Positions 1 to 10,713 of a stretch of 64,000 nucleotides of DNA are shown here, piece by piece (the first letter of the stretch is position 1; each line of letters starts with the position of its first letter). The notes below the pieces were generated by a model that searched no databases, had not been told where the DNA came from, and worked only from the letters and a program-made list of their open reading frames with translations. Source of the stretch: Petasospora fabianii (taxonomy: Eukaryota > Ascomycota > Saccharomycetes > Phaffomycetales > Wickerhamomycetaceae). The position numbers and the translations under genes are program-made. Where the stretch lies: NCBI GenBank assembly GCA_022641835.1, contig CP048719.1, positions 124,001 through 188,000 of the forward strand, given 5' to 3'.

Positions 1-438
1 TTGACACTACATATCAGCGGTGTACAGCGTAGACAGTACGGCGGGCCCGTTGTGGGTTATGGGGTTGTGGCTTGGTTGGAGGCCCCATGCTAGCTGATAC
101 GATATTGGTGGACATAAAATCCGGTCCAAGGCAGCTCCCAGTTGAGGTACAAATGCCGCTCTGTGTATTTTGCTCTCAATAACGCTGATAAATGGGCTTC
201 TATTTCGCTCCCTTGCCTATTTGTAGACCAATCAAACCCACTAGCACTGTTGACTTCCTAATGCAGACAAAAACCATAATGGCACGGGTTACCCGCCTCA
301 GGCGCGACGCGCTACTATGCTCTGCGCTCTCTCTCTCTCAGGTCCCAAAACGGACGTTCCAATGAATTAAGATATCCGCCGACTTTACAACACTTGCCAC
401 CCTTTGTAAGCACATCAACTGCTCTCAACGTAATCAAA
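1..438. other. intergenic, window edge to first gene
   Basis: No gene recognised. It holds a short CT microsatellite near 330-342 and presumably the promoter of the gene starting at 439. An in-frame TTG at 394 precedes the first ATG but is not a plausible start. Confidence 0.6.
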
Positions 439-3396
439 ATGGATGGCTCTATCGATCCCGCCATCGACCCAGCCATGGATCAACAGCCCGCTATCTTCTC
501 TCTAGAGGGCGAGCTTGACCATCATCACCATCACAACACCAACCATGATGACGCGCAACGAGCCGCCCATGCCGCTCTGTTGGCTCACAATCAGGACTCC
601 TACAATTTTGCTCATTCCCAGTCCGATGCTCATGATCCTTCTAATGATGATACGGCGGCTGTCGAAGCTGCCGCTGCCGCTGCTGCTGCTAACATATCGT
701 CCATCATCAACTTCAACCAAATGGAAAATGATGCCTCGTCGACAGCCTCATTGGATCACGACCACCATCAGCACACAAATCAGCATCTTTCATCAACTCG
801 TGCTCCACTACCGTCAGTATCACAATCCACTAGGCCCCCAAAGCATCAATCTCAACTCCAATTTCTTCAAAACGCGCTTACCATCGAGCGCCCATCACAG
901 GATCAAACGAGCATTGAATCATCTCCTGCACATGGCCCAAAGCAGGTCCTCATTAAGGATCCAAGTTCCAAGATGTCCATAGTTGTGGTGAACCCAGCAC
1001 AGAAGGAAGGATCAGGTCGTCTCGGTAGACCAAGACGCTCATCGGAGAAGAATCACGATAAAGCTAACAAGTCACTCATGGAGTCTTCTTCCAGTAATCA
1101 AGAGGACAGTTTGTTATCAACATTTCGAGTCGACGCAAGACCAGTTATTGGACCAGGATCAAGGGGTGGTAAGGCGAGACCGCCTGTGAAGAAGCCAGTT
1201 GAACGCAAAAATGGAGGATTTGTTAACTACAAGGCTGGTTCTTCTGATACAGGCGGCCCAGTGCTGCAGCAGAGTAAAGACCTTCAAATCATTGACATGT
1301 CTCCGTCACAGGAGTCCAATGATGACGTTGTGATCGTTTCTGAAACTACCAAAGCCGACCCGCCAACAGAACCATCAACGGCGTCCCCTTCATCCGAGGT
1401 TGACCCACAACTCTCCAACACGGATCCAGTTGAGACAGGATCCAAGAGCCCGGAGAGTTCAGCCCTGCCACTTACAAACTCTTTTATCCTTGAGGATTTC
1501 CAATCTATTAAAGATAAGGGACGCTCCGTTCGTCGTGACAAAGCTGACGTATTCACAAAACTCGGCCTAGTACCACTTATGCCTAAAAATCAAACCTCCT
1601 CAAACACACCATCTCCGGGAACAGAGACCAAGAAAAACACCAGAACTCGTCGTGCAAAGCCCGCAGTCACCCGTGCTCGTGATTTGAAAAAGAAGGACAT
1701 TCCAGGACCAATTACGCCGGCCACTTGGGACGTTTATGATCCAGAACTACTCAGTCTCGCTGATGAGAAGAACAAGAAAAAGAACGATGCTGGTGCAAAG
1801 GGGAAGGAAAAAGATATTTCCGAGGATGTTGAAGTTGTTAACATGAAGATGACTAGGGAGCTAATTGCCTTGGGTTATGAAGTAAAGCCAGTTCCCTACG
1901 CTAAGGATATCATGATCATCTTGGCCTTCGTTGCCAAATTTAAAAAGTTCTTCAAAGAGTTGCCAAATCTTGGTCCTCAGGACTTCGAGGAAGGTCTGAA
2001 GCTGAATCGCGGTGATGAGTCTACAAGATATCCAGTTGATAATGCCAACCAGATTGACGCTACCAAGACACAGTATGAGAATGATGAAGTTAGTGAGACT
2101 ATGCATACGCTTTTGAGAAACTTGTTAACGTTGTTGCTCAACAGAAAGAAGCCAATCTTAGGATCAGGTGTGACCAAGGCTCTCTATGACTTGAAAGATC
2201 AAGTCCTGACTTATGGTCTCCCAGCCGAGTGGAGAGATGATACCGGTGTCTATGCAACTCCGGGCACAGATGCTTCCTTAAATGACCCAGAGGGCAGTGA
2301 GCCGGTTGATCCAAATCAGACAGAGATTTTTGATACCAGGCAGTATCACTATGGCACGACAAAGCCACTCGAGCATACACCGTTGGATAACCCTGATTTT
2401 GAGACTGAAGGTTTACAATCTTTGAATCCAATGGAGCGACTCGTGTTGCTTAGATCGTTGGTGTATTGGTGTTCTGCACACTCTGATGCTGTGAGAAATG
2501 AGGTCAACGCACAGATTTCAAGACAGGATGCTTCTGGTGAGAAGGACACTTACTACGTTTCAAGGTTTGTGAAGCAAGGCCAAGATGGTGTCGAAGCTGC
2601 CAATTCTTCATTGAAGTTGCATCCACGTAAAAAGATCAAAAAGACTGAGGATGATGCTGACAACACAGCAGATGCATACACCGATGCCTCTGTCAATCCA
2701 TTGGACCACCACATGTCGTTTAGGTTGTTGGATTTCTACGCTGGTGATACCGGTGTTAATGGCCGTTTCTTCTTGTGTCGTTCTGCTGATCACACCAGTG
2801 GTGGTTTCTCCTCTGTTGCTGAGTGGAAGGCGTTGACTGAGTCCGATACGCCTGCAAAGTCTATGATTGGTCAAGTCCAGCCGTCGAGATTCAAACTCTA
2901 CGTGGAAGATGTGACAACGATGCTGACGTCTGTGCTTGAGACTGAAACTTGTCTTGCCGAGTCAACTGAGAACAAGGAGGCATTGGATCCATGGTATGAG
3001 GTTGCTAGTAACACTGCTGAACTCTCTGCATTCATCGAGTATTTGGCAGTTAACCTGCAGACGACCAAGTCCAAGAGTTTGAAAACCCTGCATAATTATC
3101 TTAATGGTTTACTCCCAGTGTTGGTGAAGTATGAGACAATCTACACCGAGTACACTGCCTTGACATTGACACGTGATTCGAGAAAACGTGGACAGATGAC
3201 TGATTTGAAAGCTCAGGATCTTAAGTTGAGAAAGATTATCCAACAAAGTGAGAACCCAGAGGATGAGTTTTTGAGAAATGATAGTGATGAGGAGATGGAG
3301 GAAGCTGAGGATGATGATGATGATGATGATGACTTTATGGAACAGGAGGAGCCTGATGATTATGATGATGACGATGATGATGATTACAAGGGTTGA
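439..3396 (+). CDS. Ioc3/Esc8-like chromatin-remodelling subunit (DDT/WHIM type)
   Basis: A 985-residue, probably nuclear protein. The first 480 residues are low-complexity (His, Ala, Ser, Pro rich) with an AT-hook-like GRLGRPRR near residue 195. A helical stretch near residue 486 (IMIILAFVAKFKKFFKEL) resembles a DDT domain. A segment near 664 (MERLVLLRSLVYWCSAH) resembles WHIM1, and one near 768 (GDTGVNGRFFLCRS) followed by a Trp-led helix resembles WHIM2. The tail from about 937 is almost all Asp and Glu. In yeast this arrangement is typical of Ioc3/Esc8, where Ioc3 is the ISW1a subunit that helps space nucleosomes; the assignment is from motif memory, not alignment. The start is the ATG at 439 in a good AAAATGG context. 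It could be another DDT/WHIM protein such as an Itc1 relative. Confidence 0.55.
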   Translation: MDGSIDPAIDPAMDQQPAIFSLEGELDHHHHHNTNHDDAQRAAHAALLAHNQDSYNFAHSQSDAHDPSNDDTAAVEAAAAAAAANISSIINFNQMENDASSTASLDHDHHQHTNQHLSSTRAPLPSVSQSTRPPKHQSQLQFLQNALTIERPSQDQTSIESSPAHGPKQVLIKDPSSKMSIVVVNPAQKEGSGRLGRPRRSSEKNHDKANKSLMESSSSNQEDSLLSTFRVDARPVIGPGSRGGKARPPVKKPVERKNGGFVNYKAGSSDTGGPVLQQSKDLQIIDMSPSQESNDDVVIVSETTKADPPTEPSTASPSSEVDPQLSNTDPVETGSKSPESSALPLTNSFILEDFQSIKDKGRSVRRDKADVFTKLGLVPLMPKNQTSSNTPSPGTETKKNTRTRRAKPAVTRARDLKKKDIPGPITPATWDVYDPELLSLADEKNKKKNDAGAKGKEKDISEDVEVVNMKMTRELIALGYEVKPVPYAKDIMIILAFVAKFKKFFKELPNLGPQDFEEGLKLNRGDESTRYPVDNANQIDATKTQYENDEVSETMHTLLRNLLTLLLNRKKPILGSGVTKALYDLKDQVLTYGLPAEWRDDTGVYATPGTDASLNDPEGSEPVDPNQTEIFDTRQYHYGTTKPLEHTPLDNPDFETEGLQSLNPMERLVLLRSLVYWCSAHSDAVRNEVNAQISRQDASGEKDTYYVSRFVKQGQDGVEAANSSLKLHPRKKIKKTEDDADNTADAYTDASVNPLDHHMSFRLLDFYAGDTGVNGRFFLCRSADHTSGGFSSVAEWKALTESDTPAKSMIGQVQPSRFKLYVEDVTTMLTSVLETETCLAESTENKEALDPWYEVASNTAELSAFIEYLAVNLQTTKSKSLKTLHNYLNGLLPVLVKYETIYTEYTALTLTRDSRKRGQMTDLKAQDLKLRKIIQQSENPEDEFLRNDSDEEMEEAEDDDDDDDDFMEQEEPDDYDDDDDDDYKG

Positions 3397-3542
3397 TAGT
3401 TTGACTAGTATGTTAATGTTTTCAACTCTTCAAAAGAACCTTGTATTATGTTGCTTCTTCAGCTAACGTGTTGATTAATGATCTGATTCTGACGTTTTTT
3501 TTGAGGGCTTTGTTACGGTTGTGACTCAATTTAATACCACGA

Positions 3543-4859
3543 TCACTTCTTTGCCTTCTTACTCAAGATACTTGTAGCCACAACAGAACTGTAGAAATCA
3601 TCATCTCTTTTTCTTCTTAAAGTAGACTTCTTAGACTCATCGATGGTTATAAGAAGGTCTTCATTCGCCATGGCCTTATTGGCGTCGTTGTCATCAAACC
3701 GAAGAGCATGTGAGTAAATATCTGAGTCTGAATCAGAATCATCCAAGTTATCAAAGTCATCATCCATATTGCTAGTCTTGCTTGAGGATTCTTGGTTTGG
3801 CGTAGGTGTGGTTGTCTCTTTTGTTCCAGTCTTTGAAGTGATCTTTTCCTGGAAGGATTGAAGAAGTTTGAGTGTTTCTTCTTCTCTACCATCCTTCGAG
3901 AGCTTACTTGAGGCTTTGAGACATGGGTTCTTAGCAAGGAAATCGTTTCTCTGTTTATCGAGAGCACTCTCCCGCTGTGGCTCATCTGATGTTGAAGTCT
4001 TCTTTGTGAAGTTGTCCTGTAGATCTGACTTGGGCGACTCAATCTGGGCCTGTATATTCTCAAGGTGCTCCTTTCGACTCGGCTCTGTAGGCCCTGAAGT
4101 TGATTGGGGTTCTTGTATTGTATTCAATGACACCTCTTGCTCGTGCTGTTGCTCTGGCTCGGGTGCAACGATTGGGGGTGTACTTTGCTTTGATAGACTT
4201 TTATCCTTTAAGAGGTCATGGGCGCTCTTCATCCTTACACTAATACCGTCCTCTGAATCTTGATCGCCATCATCTAAGCTAAGTTTAACCTTTGCTTTCT
4301 TCTTTTTCTTCTTCAAAGGTTGTTTCTCAACCACTTTCTCCTCAACAATTGGTGTTACTTCCTTTACTAGATCGTCAAAGAAGGGCACAAGTACCTCACA
4401 TGCCGTCACTTTGACAGGATACACTGGAGTCTCACCATCATCACCAATGTCTCCTTCAGCTATCTTAAGGACTGTGAAGATACCATTTCCAACAACTTTG
4501 CCAAAAGCAGTGTTCTTGTTTTGAAGTTCTGGTGCCTCTCGTGTAGTGATGAAGAACTTTCCAGTATTTGTGTTTCTACTTCCGAGGTTTACACAACCTA
4601 GCATTCCCCTGTGATTATATCTGATTCTGTTGTTGAATTCATCTTCGAAAGGCTCTTGTGTCAATTGACCATCGATCTGTACAAGGAAGTCCTTGACGAC
4701 TCTGTTGAACTCCCAACCGGTGAAGTGTGAGTTCAGTACATGAGTGAGGAAGATGCGGGAAGTGACGGGGGTCTCGCGTGCCCAAAGCTCGATGTCAATG
4801 GGTCCTTTGGTCGTAGTGAGCCGTACCTTAGCAGATGTCTGTGGCTCCAATGTAGACAT
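3543..4859 (-). CDS. CWC27: spliceosome-associated cyclophilin Cwc27
   Basis: A 438-residue protein with a cyclophilin domain at about residues 8-170. It shows the substrate-cleft signature FNRVVKDFLVQIDG and GCVNLGSRNTNTGKFFIT. The Trp normally found in the active site of canonical isomerases is not obvious, as in other Cwc27 proteins, so it may bind rather than isomerise proline. A Lys run near residue 190 and a long charged tail match Cwc27 architecture, and Cwc27 joins activated spliceosomes. The open frame extends upstream to a TTG, but the first ATG at 4859 starts MSTLEPQ and is preferred. It is divergent from YSY6 over a 228-base promoter with a 14-A tract. Confidence 0.85.
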   Translation of the reverse strand: MSTLEPQTSAKVRLTTTKGPIDIELWARETPVTSRIFLTHVLNSHFTGWEFNRVVKDFLVQIDGQLTQEPFEDEFNNRIRYNHRGMLGCVNLGSRNTNTGKFFITTREAPELQNKNTAFGKVVGNGIFTVLKIAEGDIGDDGETPVYPVKVTACEVLVPFFDDLVKEVTPIVEEKVVEKQPLKKKKKKAKVKLSLDDGDQDSEDGISVRMKSAHDLLKDKSLSKQSTPPIVAPEPEQQHEQEVSLNTIQEPQSTSGPTEPSRKEHLENIQAQIESPKSDLQDNFTKKTSTSDEPQRESALDKQRNDFLAKNPCLKASSKLSKDGREEETLKLLQSFQEKITSKTGTKETTTPTPNQESSSKTSNMDDDFDNLDDSDSDSDIYSHALRFDDNDANKAMANEDLLITIDESKKSTLRRKRDDDFYSSVVATSILSKKAKK

Positions 4860-4959
4860 ATTGGATGGTTTAGTTGTCCTTGTGGCAATCAATCTTAGAG
4901 GTAGACAAGTTCAAGAGAGAAACGATGCCTCTGCAGATAACTGCGTAAGAGAAGGCGAC

Positions 4960-4973
4960 AAAAAAAAAAAAAA
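4960..4973. promoter_or_regulatory. poly(dA:dT) tract in the CWC27/YSY6 divergent promoter
   Basis: Fourteen consecutive A on the plus strand, midway between two divergent starts. Such tracts exclude nucleosomes in yeast promoters; the role here is inferred. Confidence 0.5.
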
Positions 4974-5087
4974 CGACACGAATGGATCCACGTAGACAGT
5001 TCCAGTGACGTGTGCTTCTGCCACACAACACCAAACAGGTCGATTCGGTCACACGCACAGGGAATCCAACGCACGCACGCAGACACA

Positions 5088-5511
5088 ATGGTGAGTGCTT
5101 TTGGCTATTACAGATGATATGAGTGGTTCTGGCTATTTTCTTCCATCTTTCAAGCCCCCCAAGATGGACACCGACACTCGCATCGCATCCCTGCATCGAG
5201 ACATCAACGATGGGTCAACTATCTAGCCCTTCCTTGTGAACTATCACTAACGCGCAATGACAGGCCATCCAGACTCCAAAACAGCGTCTCGCTAACGAGA
5301 AGTTCTATAAGAGAGAGACCAAGAAGATGGGAAAGGCCAAGCCAGCCGAGAAGATTAACTTGCCTATCTCCAAGGGCTGGTTCTGTATGTTATTACCTCT
5401 CCCTAGAATCATTGCTGAAAACCATATATACTAACACATCTGGCAACAGTCCTTCTTGCCTTCCTCATTGGTGGAGGTGCCATACTCGAGATTCTCCGTA
5501 TCTTCGTCTAA
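5088..5511 (+). CDS. YSY6: Ysy6-like stress-associated ER protein (RAMP4/SERP1), three exons
   Basis: A spliced 61-residue gene. Exon 1 is the ATG alone (5088-5090), exon 2 is 5264-5384 and exon 3 is 5450-5511. Intron 1 has donor GTGAGT, branch CACTAAC at 5245-5251 and acceptor CAG. Intron 2 has GTATGT, TACTAAC at 5429-5435 and acceptor CAG. The product begins MAIQTPKQRLANEKFYKRE, has a basic middle, then PISKGW and a C-terminal membrane segment FLLAFLIGGGAILEILRIF. That is the RAMP4/SERP1/Ysy6 pattern: a tail-anchored protein bound to the Sec61 translocon and linked to stabilising new membrane proteins under stress. Total length is as usual for the family. Confidence 0.9.
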
Positions 5512-5867
5512 GTTTAAGATTTAGTATCCACCTTTAGTTCCCCCACCACAACACCTGCTTCTCCATCATCATTATCACGGCTACCATCACAACAAACAGC
5601 ACCACGACACAGCAGATCCAAACCATCGCATTACCACTTACATGTTACTCTGCTTCAACACTCTCCAACCCTTACTATTCAGTTCTGTGTACTACTAAAA
5701 ATTGATAGATTTTAATCTTCCTCTAAAGCGTCTGCCATCGCCCGTAGTGCCAATGAGCCCACCCGCGAAAGAAAGTCGACAGCCCCACACTTGAAGCTAT
5801 AAACCGTACCACCACTTTCTCCGCACAGCTTAACTGCCTAAAAAGTCCGTCACCGACGCTACAAACG
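5512..5867. other. intergenic YSY6 to NUEM
   Basis: YSY6 3' UTR and promoter of the next plus-strand gene. A CA/CACCA-rich stretch lies at 5535-5640. No other feature seen. Confidence 0.6.
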
Positions 5868-6986
5868 ATGATTTCGAGACGCCTGTTACCACCCCGCCGT
5901 CTTCCTGGTGTGTTTGTCCGCCATCAGTCTTCTCAGATCCTCAAGAGCGACATCAACATCACCCGCAGGGGTGATGTTAGACTCGCAGTTGGTCACAACG
6001 GACGTTCCTCGAGAACGGGTTACACTGCTACTGTCTTTGGTGCCTCTGGATTCCTTGGTCGCTACCTTGCTTCGAAACTGGCACGTAACGGTACAATTAC
6101 CGTTGTCCCGTTCAGAGATGATCTCAAGAAGCGCTTCTTGAAGACCCCAGGTGATCTTGGTGTTGTTAACTTTGTCGAGTTTGACATTAGAAACATTGAC
6201 TCAATCAATGAGGCAGTCAGAATGAGTGATATCGTTTACAACTTAGTCGGTGCCGACTATAACACAAAGAACTTCTCCATGGCCGATGTGAACATTGAAG
6301 CATCGAGAAGAATCGCCGAAGCTGCTGCCAACAATGGTGTCCCACGTTTGGTTCATGTCTCTTCACACAATGCTGATGTGGATTCCTCTTCAGTGTTCTA
6401 TGCTACCAAGGCCCTTGGTGAGCAAGCTGTGTTGGAGGAGTATCCAGATGCCACTATTGTTAGACCAGCTCCAATGTATGGTAGAGAGGATGCCTTTTTG
6501 AACAGACTTGGCTCGCAATTCCGTATCTTCACCGTTAATCACATGAAGGAGACTTGTCTTCCAGTTCACGTCTTGGATGTTGCAGCTGCATTGGAGAAGA
6601 TTGGGTTTGATGATAGCACCACTGGCCAGCTCTTTGAGCTCAATGGTCCTGAGTCCTTCTCTATTAGTGATATTCGTTACATGATCGAACCTGTTACATG
6701 TCGCAGATACACAAACGTTAACGTTCCAAAGGGTCTTGCAATTGCTGCTGCTAATTTCCTTCAAAAATTCTGGTGGCCAATGGTTAATCCTGACCAGATT
6801 GAAAGACAATTCATCTCCCAAACCCTGTCTCCTGAGGCTAAGACATTTGCAGACTTGGGAATTGAGCCAGCAAGACTTCAGGACCTCGTTTATCGTTACA
6901 CTAGATATTTGAGAGACAATATCTATGCTCAGGATTTGCCTCCAGAGGCACAGACTTTCCACATCTCCGATCATCGTGAGGTTTAA
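5868..6986 (+). CDS. mitochondrial complex I 39/40 kDa subunit (NDUFA9/NUEM)
   Basis: A 372-residue protein. The N-terminus (ISRRLLPPRRLPGVFVRHQ) is basic, Arg-rich and lacks acid residues, as a mitochondrial presequence does. An extended SDR Rossmann fold follows, with the nucleotide-binding loop GASGFLGRYLASKLA near residue 56 and conserved VNIEASRRIAEAA and VHVSSHNAD further on. This is the supernumerary NDUFA9 subunit of the peripheral arm (NUEM in Yarrowia, nuo-40 in Neurospora); the family binds NADPH structurally rather than catalytically. Its presence implies a respiratory complex I and so excludes the complex-I-less Saccharomyces group. Start ATG follows an A-rich leader. Confidence 0.9.
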   Translation: MISRRLLPPRRLPGVFVRHQSSQILKSDINITRRGDVRLAVGHNGRSSRTGYTATVFGASGFLGRYLASKLARNGTITVVPFRDDLKKRFLKTPGDLGVVNFVEFDIRNIDSINEAVRMSDIVYNLVGADYNTKNFSMADVNIEASRRIAEAAANNGVPRLVHVSSHNADVDSSSVFYATKALGEQAVLEEYPDATIVRPAPMYGREDAFLNRLGSQFRIFTVNHMKETCLPVHVLDVAAALEKIGFDDSTTGQLFELNGPESFSISDIRYMIEPVTCRRYTNVNVPKGLAIAAANFLQKFWWPMVNPDQIERQFISQTLSPEAKTFADLGIEPARLQDLVYRYTRYLRDNIYAQDLPPEAQTFHISDHREV

Positions 6987-7409
6987 ATATGGGTCACATT
7001 CCGTATTGGCTTCTTTGCCGCTTATTTATTCTATTTATCCTTATTTATCACTATTTATTACTGTTGCAGGTCTACACCAAGGCTTTTAAATACAGGCACA
7101 TCCAACAACAATGATCAGCTGTATATCAGCAACAGTCTCTAAACTAGTACGCGACACCAGCTGCTAATACTAGCTATCTTGAAGGTACTGATAAAGCAAC
7201 ACCACTAGTACCAGTATCATCGATGTACTATCACAGTAACTGGACATTATGAAACCTTTTATGTATCGCATAAAACATAAAAAACTATTAACAACAACAT
7301 AATACGCTCCGAGACAATTTCCCCGACATTACGAGCCCATATTAACCGAACAAGGATAACCCTTTTATCCTTTTAAAACCTTCCAAATAAAACGAATGAC
7401 ACTGCATTT
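6987..7409. other. intergenic between convergent genes
   Basis: AT-rich 3' region shared by the convergent NUEM and SKY1 genes. It contains a TTTATT repeat run near 7020-7060 (likely polyadenylation context). No gene or RNA seen. Confidence 0.6.
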
Positions 7410-9617
7410 TCAACGACTGTGACGCTTGCATAGTTTGTACCAACCTGGAATATCTTCACCTTTCGTACCGCATTCTCTGTCAATGCTCAGTGTTCCCTTT
7501 ACATCTTGTAAGAAATGATGATTTGACCAACCACCTGCATCAACCCTCTCCTTAGGGTTATAACTCAACATTGGTAACAAAAATTCACTAACTTCCTTAG
7601 CCAAATCTTGCTCCATCTTGTACTTTTGCACAAGAACATCTTTCAACCCCCAATACTTGAGTTTATCGATGCGTCTCATAGTCTTAAGATCCGAATGGAA
7701 GAATTCCAAAGTTGCCCTACCAGTGCTTAACCACTCTCTAAGTGATCTATCTGAAGGGTCAATTTGTAGCAACTCCAAGATCTGAGCAATATGATCATCA
7801 TCCTTACCATGATTTTTACCACTCTTGGCATCAAACAAGTAATCACCAGTGATCAATTCAAACATGACACAAGCGACACTCCACATATCCGTTGATGCGC
7901 CCCATCTTGATTCGATTAAAATCTCTGGAGAGCGATATTGACGAGTTTGAATATCATTAGTGAAATGACGATCAACCATACATGCATTTCCGAGATCAGC
8001 GAGCTTTATGTTGATCAAGGAGGAGATGTCATCTTCGTCAAATGATACAGAGCGGAGACGTGAGGTTAATGGGTCTGTTAAAGGTGTGCTTGCGTCATAG
8101 TATGTTTCGTTATCATGGTCATTATTGTTGTCGTTATCGTCATCATCGTCATCATCGTCATCATCATCATCTGAATTGGCTTCCGAGGCGGAGATGACGA
8201 ATGATGAGAGATGCGAATGACTAAGGTTGCTTGTGTGATGTTGATGGTGGTGATAAATGGATTGTGAGCGGGATGTTGTTGGTGTTGAAGTAGAAGTGTA
8301 TGTTGATGGATGAGGGGATGAATCATGTGGATCTTGTGAGTTTTCATCATCTTCGTCATCTTCATAATACTTAACTGAACCATTAGAGAAAGAGCGAGAA
8401 TTTGCAAGTGATGATGAATTTGGTGTTGCAGGTCCAGAAAGAGTATAACTCGATGAGAAGTAGTCTCTAAAATCGAGTCTTGTAGATGCCGATAGTGGTG
8501 ATGGGAGAGGTTTGGAACACTTAATTGGTGTATCAGACAGAGTTCTTGAATAACGTGGTGTACGAGTGGAACGAGATCTTGAGCCAACTCTATCAGAAGC
8601 ACCACTGCTCGATGAAGACATGGAAGAGTTGTGACGTTTACGAAGATCCGAAGAGTTAAGACAATCAACAAATTTCTCAACATCTTTAATCTCAATGAGA
8701 ATGTTCTCTGGCTTGATGTCGGTATGAATAAGGCCACAAACTCTGTGGATGTAGTCAAGAGCCAAGAGGAGTTGCTTAGAGATCTTTTTCACAATGGTGA
8801 GTGGCAATCCACCATAAGATTTTTCCAAATTGAGTAAACTGACAACTTCACCACATTGTAATGAATCCTTCTTGTGACATTTTTTGCACTCGTCAATCAA
8901 CCCGAGAGTTGTTTGCCCAAGAACTTCAAACACCATACAGACGTGTCTACCATTTGGTCCCTCATGGTAGAACCAATCGTACATCTCCACTAAATGTTTG
9001 TAACCTGGGTGAGATGTATCCTTATCTCTTGCCCTTGTCAAGATATTAACTTCATCCTTGGCAGCCTCTGTGTAGTGTGCTTTTGATTTGACAATCTTGA
9101 TTGCAACATGACGTTTCATCAAGTCATCAAATGCTAGCCAAACGGTGGAGAAGTGACCCCAACCAAGTTTGCGAACGATGCGATATTGTTGATACTTGCC
9201 AAAGCGATCACCAAGTTCAACTGGATGGTATCCACCAAAGCAGTAATCATGGGCATCTTCCTCCTTATTAAGGTCTACTTCATCGTCATCGTCGTCATCG
9301 TTGTCGTCATCATCGTTATCATCATCTTGATAACTGTGATTTTGATCTTGAACGTGCTCTTGATAGTGGGAATCAACCTCTTGGGAGAAGATCGGCGAAT
9401 CAGTTGCTGAGTTGTTTGGGAGCGACGAGGTACGCTGACGATGGAGATGCTGCTGGTAGGAGTCAGCTCTGTGAACAGAAGGATGATGCTCTGTGTTGAT
9501 GTAAAGGGATGGAGTTGTGCGAGGGGTTGTTGCCGCCTGTGATGAATAGAGGAAGCTCGCCGGGTGGTAAGCTGGTTGGCGAGCCAGAGACACGTGTGGA
9601 CGATGATCGAGGGCCAT
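7410..9617 (-). CDS. SKY1: SR-protein kinase Sky1 (SRPK family)
   Basis: A 735-residue kinase with a split domain. The N lobe starts near residue 136 with GWGHFSTVWLAF and lysine VAIKIV. The catalytic loop HTDIKPENILIE is near 297. A spacer of about 230 residues rich in Ser, His and runs of Asp follows, then the second half from about 535 with DLGNACMVDRHFTNDIQTRQYRSPE and WSVACVMFELITGDYLFD. A spacer between lobes is the SRPK hallmark. Sky1 phosphorylates RS/SR-rich RNA-binding proteins such as Npl3 and so controls mRNA export. DLG in place of DFG is normal for SRPKs. The frame opens upstream at GTG; the first ATG at 9617 (MALDHRPHVS) is taken as the start. Confidence 0.92.
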   Translation of the reverse strand: MALDHRPHVSLARQPAYHPASFLYSSQAATTPRTTPSLYINTEHHPSVHRADSYQQHLHRQRTSSLPNNSATDSPIFSQEVDSHYQEHVQDQNHSYQDDDNDDDDNDDDDDDEVDLNKEEDAHDYCFGGYHPVELGDRFGKYQQYRIVRKLGWGHFSTVWLAFDDLMKRHVAIKIVKSKAHYTEAAKDEVNILTRARDKDTSHPGYKHLVEMYDWFYHEGPNGRHVCMVFEVLGQTTLGLIDECKKCHKKDSLQCGEVVSLLNLEKSYGGLPLTIVKKISKQLLLALDYIHRVCGLIHTDIKPENILIEIKDVEKFVDCLNSSDLRKRHNSSMSSSSSGASDRVGSRSRSTRTPRYSRTLSDTPIKCSKPLPSPLSASTRLDFRDYFSSSYTLSGPATPNSSSLANSRSFSNGSVKYYEDDEDDENSQDPHDSSPHPSTYTSTSTPTTSRSQSIYHHHQHHTSNLSHSHLSSFVISASEANSDDDDDDDDDDDDNDNNNDHDNETYYDASTPLTDPLTSRLRSVSFDEDDISSLINIKLADLGNACMVDRHFTNDIQTRQYRSPEILIESRWGASTDMWSVACVMFELITGDYLFDAKSGKNHGKDDDHIAQILELLQIDPSDRSLREWLSTGRATLEFFHSDLKTMRRIDKLKYWGLKDVLVQKYKMEQDLAKEVSEFLLPMLSYNPKERVDAGGWSNHHFLQDVKGTLSIDRECGTKGEDIPGWYKLCKRHSR

Positions 9618-10713
9618 GGTGCCTTGCACTGAGCACTGGGCACTAAGTTATGAAGCTCAGGGCGGTTAGGAGTGGAAGTAGAGGCAATATAAAGTGAAAA
9701 GTAGAAGAGGCAGCCGGAACAACTGTGGATCCGGAAAAGCTCTCCTGTGGCTGTTTTTGTCGATGGCTGTTGCCAGGAGAGTATGTTATATAGTGGAATG
9801 GAGTATTGCTGAGTGCTTAGCGCTAAGTGTTGAGTGTTTCAAAGACGGTGTAGTGGTAAACAGAGTAGAATAGTGAGTGGAGTCGAAGTTTGTAGAAAGC
9901 AACGAAAGAAGTGAAGGGAGGGGGGAGGCAGCTTTCTCTCTGCGCTGATCGACCGCTGATTGAAGTCGGCCGGCTTGCCGAGCACCACTGGGGGCGCCCA
10001 ACTGGGCCTACTGGGCAATTTACCAGACGGAGGAGGCAGCAGCAGCACCTGAGAGCAGACACACAGCAGACTGCAGAACCGCCACACTTTGGGCGGTATC
10101 ATTCGCGACTACTTGGGAGGGGCACTTGGCATGTGCACGTGGTGTCTACTCGAATCTACATAGTAGTGTTGGTCGGAAGTCCCCTGCTGATATGACATGG
10201 TCACGTGAAAATTGCGTCACACGGCAGCACACCGGCCCCGACCGGCCGACCGACCCTCGGTACTCACTTTCTTTTAGCTCTGGCTCTGTTCGCTATGGCG
10301 CGCGCTCGCTCTTTCCGGATCGGCTCAACGCCTCCCCGTGTGTTCGCGCGTGTGATGTCATTACACTGATTGTGTCAAACGGGCGTGGTGCCGTATCCAT
10401 GTTGTTTCTCCACTATGAACAAGTGGGGTCTTTAGTTTAAGTGTCCTTTCTCTTTTTGAGGAGAAGGCTTTTTGAGTTGTTATTGTTGGATATGCCGTTG
10501 GTTGGGCTGGGATTGTGGTGTGGTGTAGGGTGATCATGATCATTATCATAGATATCCCCACCTTCTCTTCTCCTCTCCTCTACATTAGTTCTTCTCTGTT
10601 AAGGCTCTACTCTACACAACCCGCCTAATATCGATCCCCATATTCTGCAACCGTATCTTGAAATCGGATTATCTTGTCTCTAATATAGGTAGAACTAACC
10701 GCTATGACACAAT

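Noticed and set aside
10260-10700. Intron-like GTGAGT (minus) and AACTAAC (plus) sites upstream of FPK1
   Set aside because: Donor and branch lie on different strands or lack partners at usable distance.
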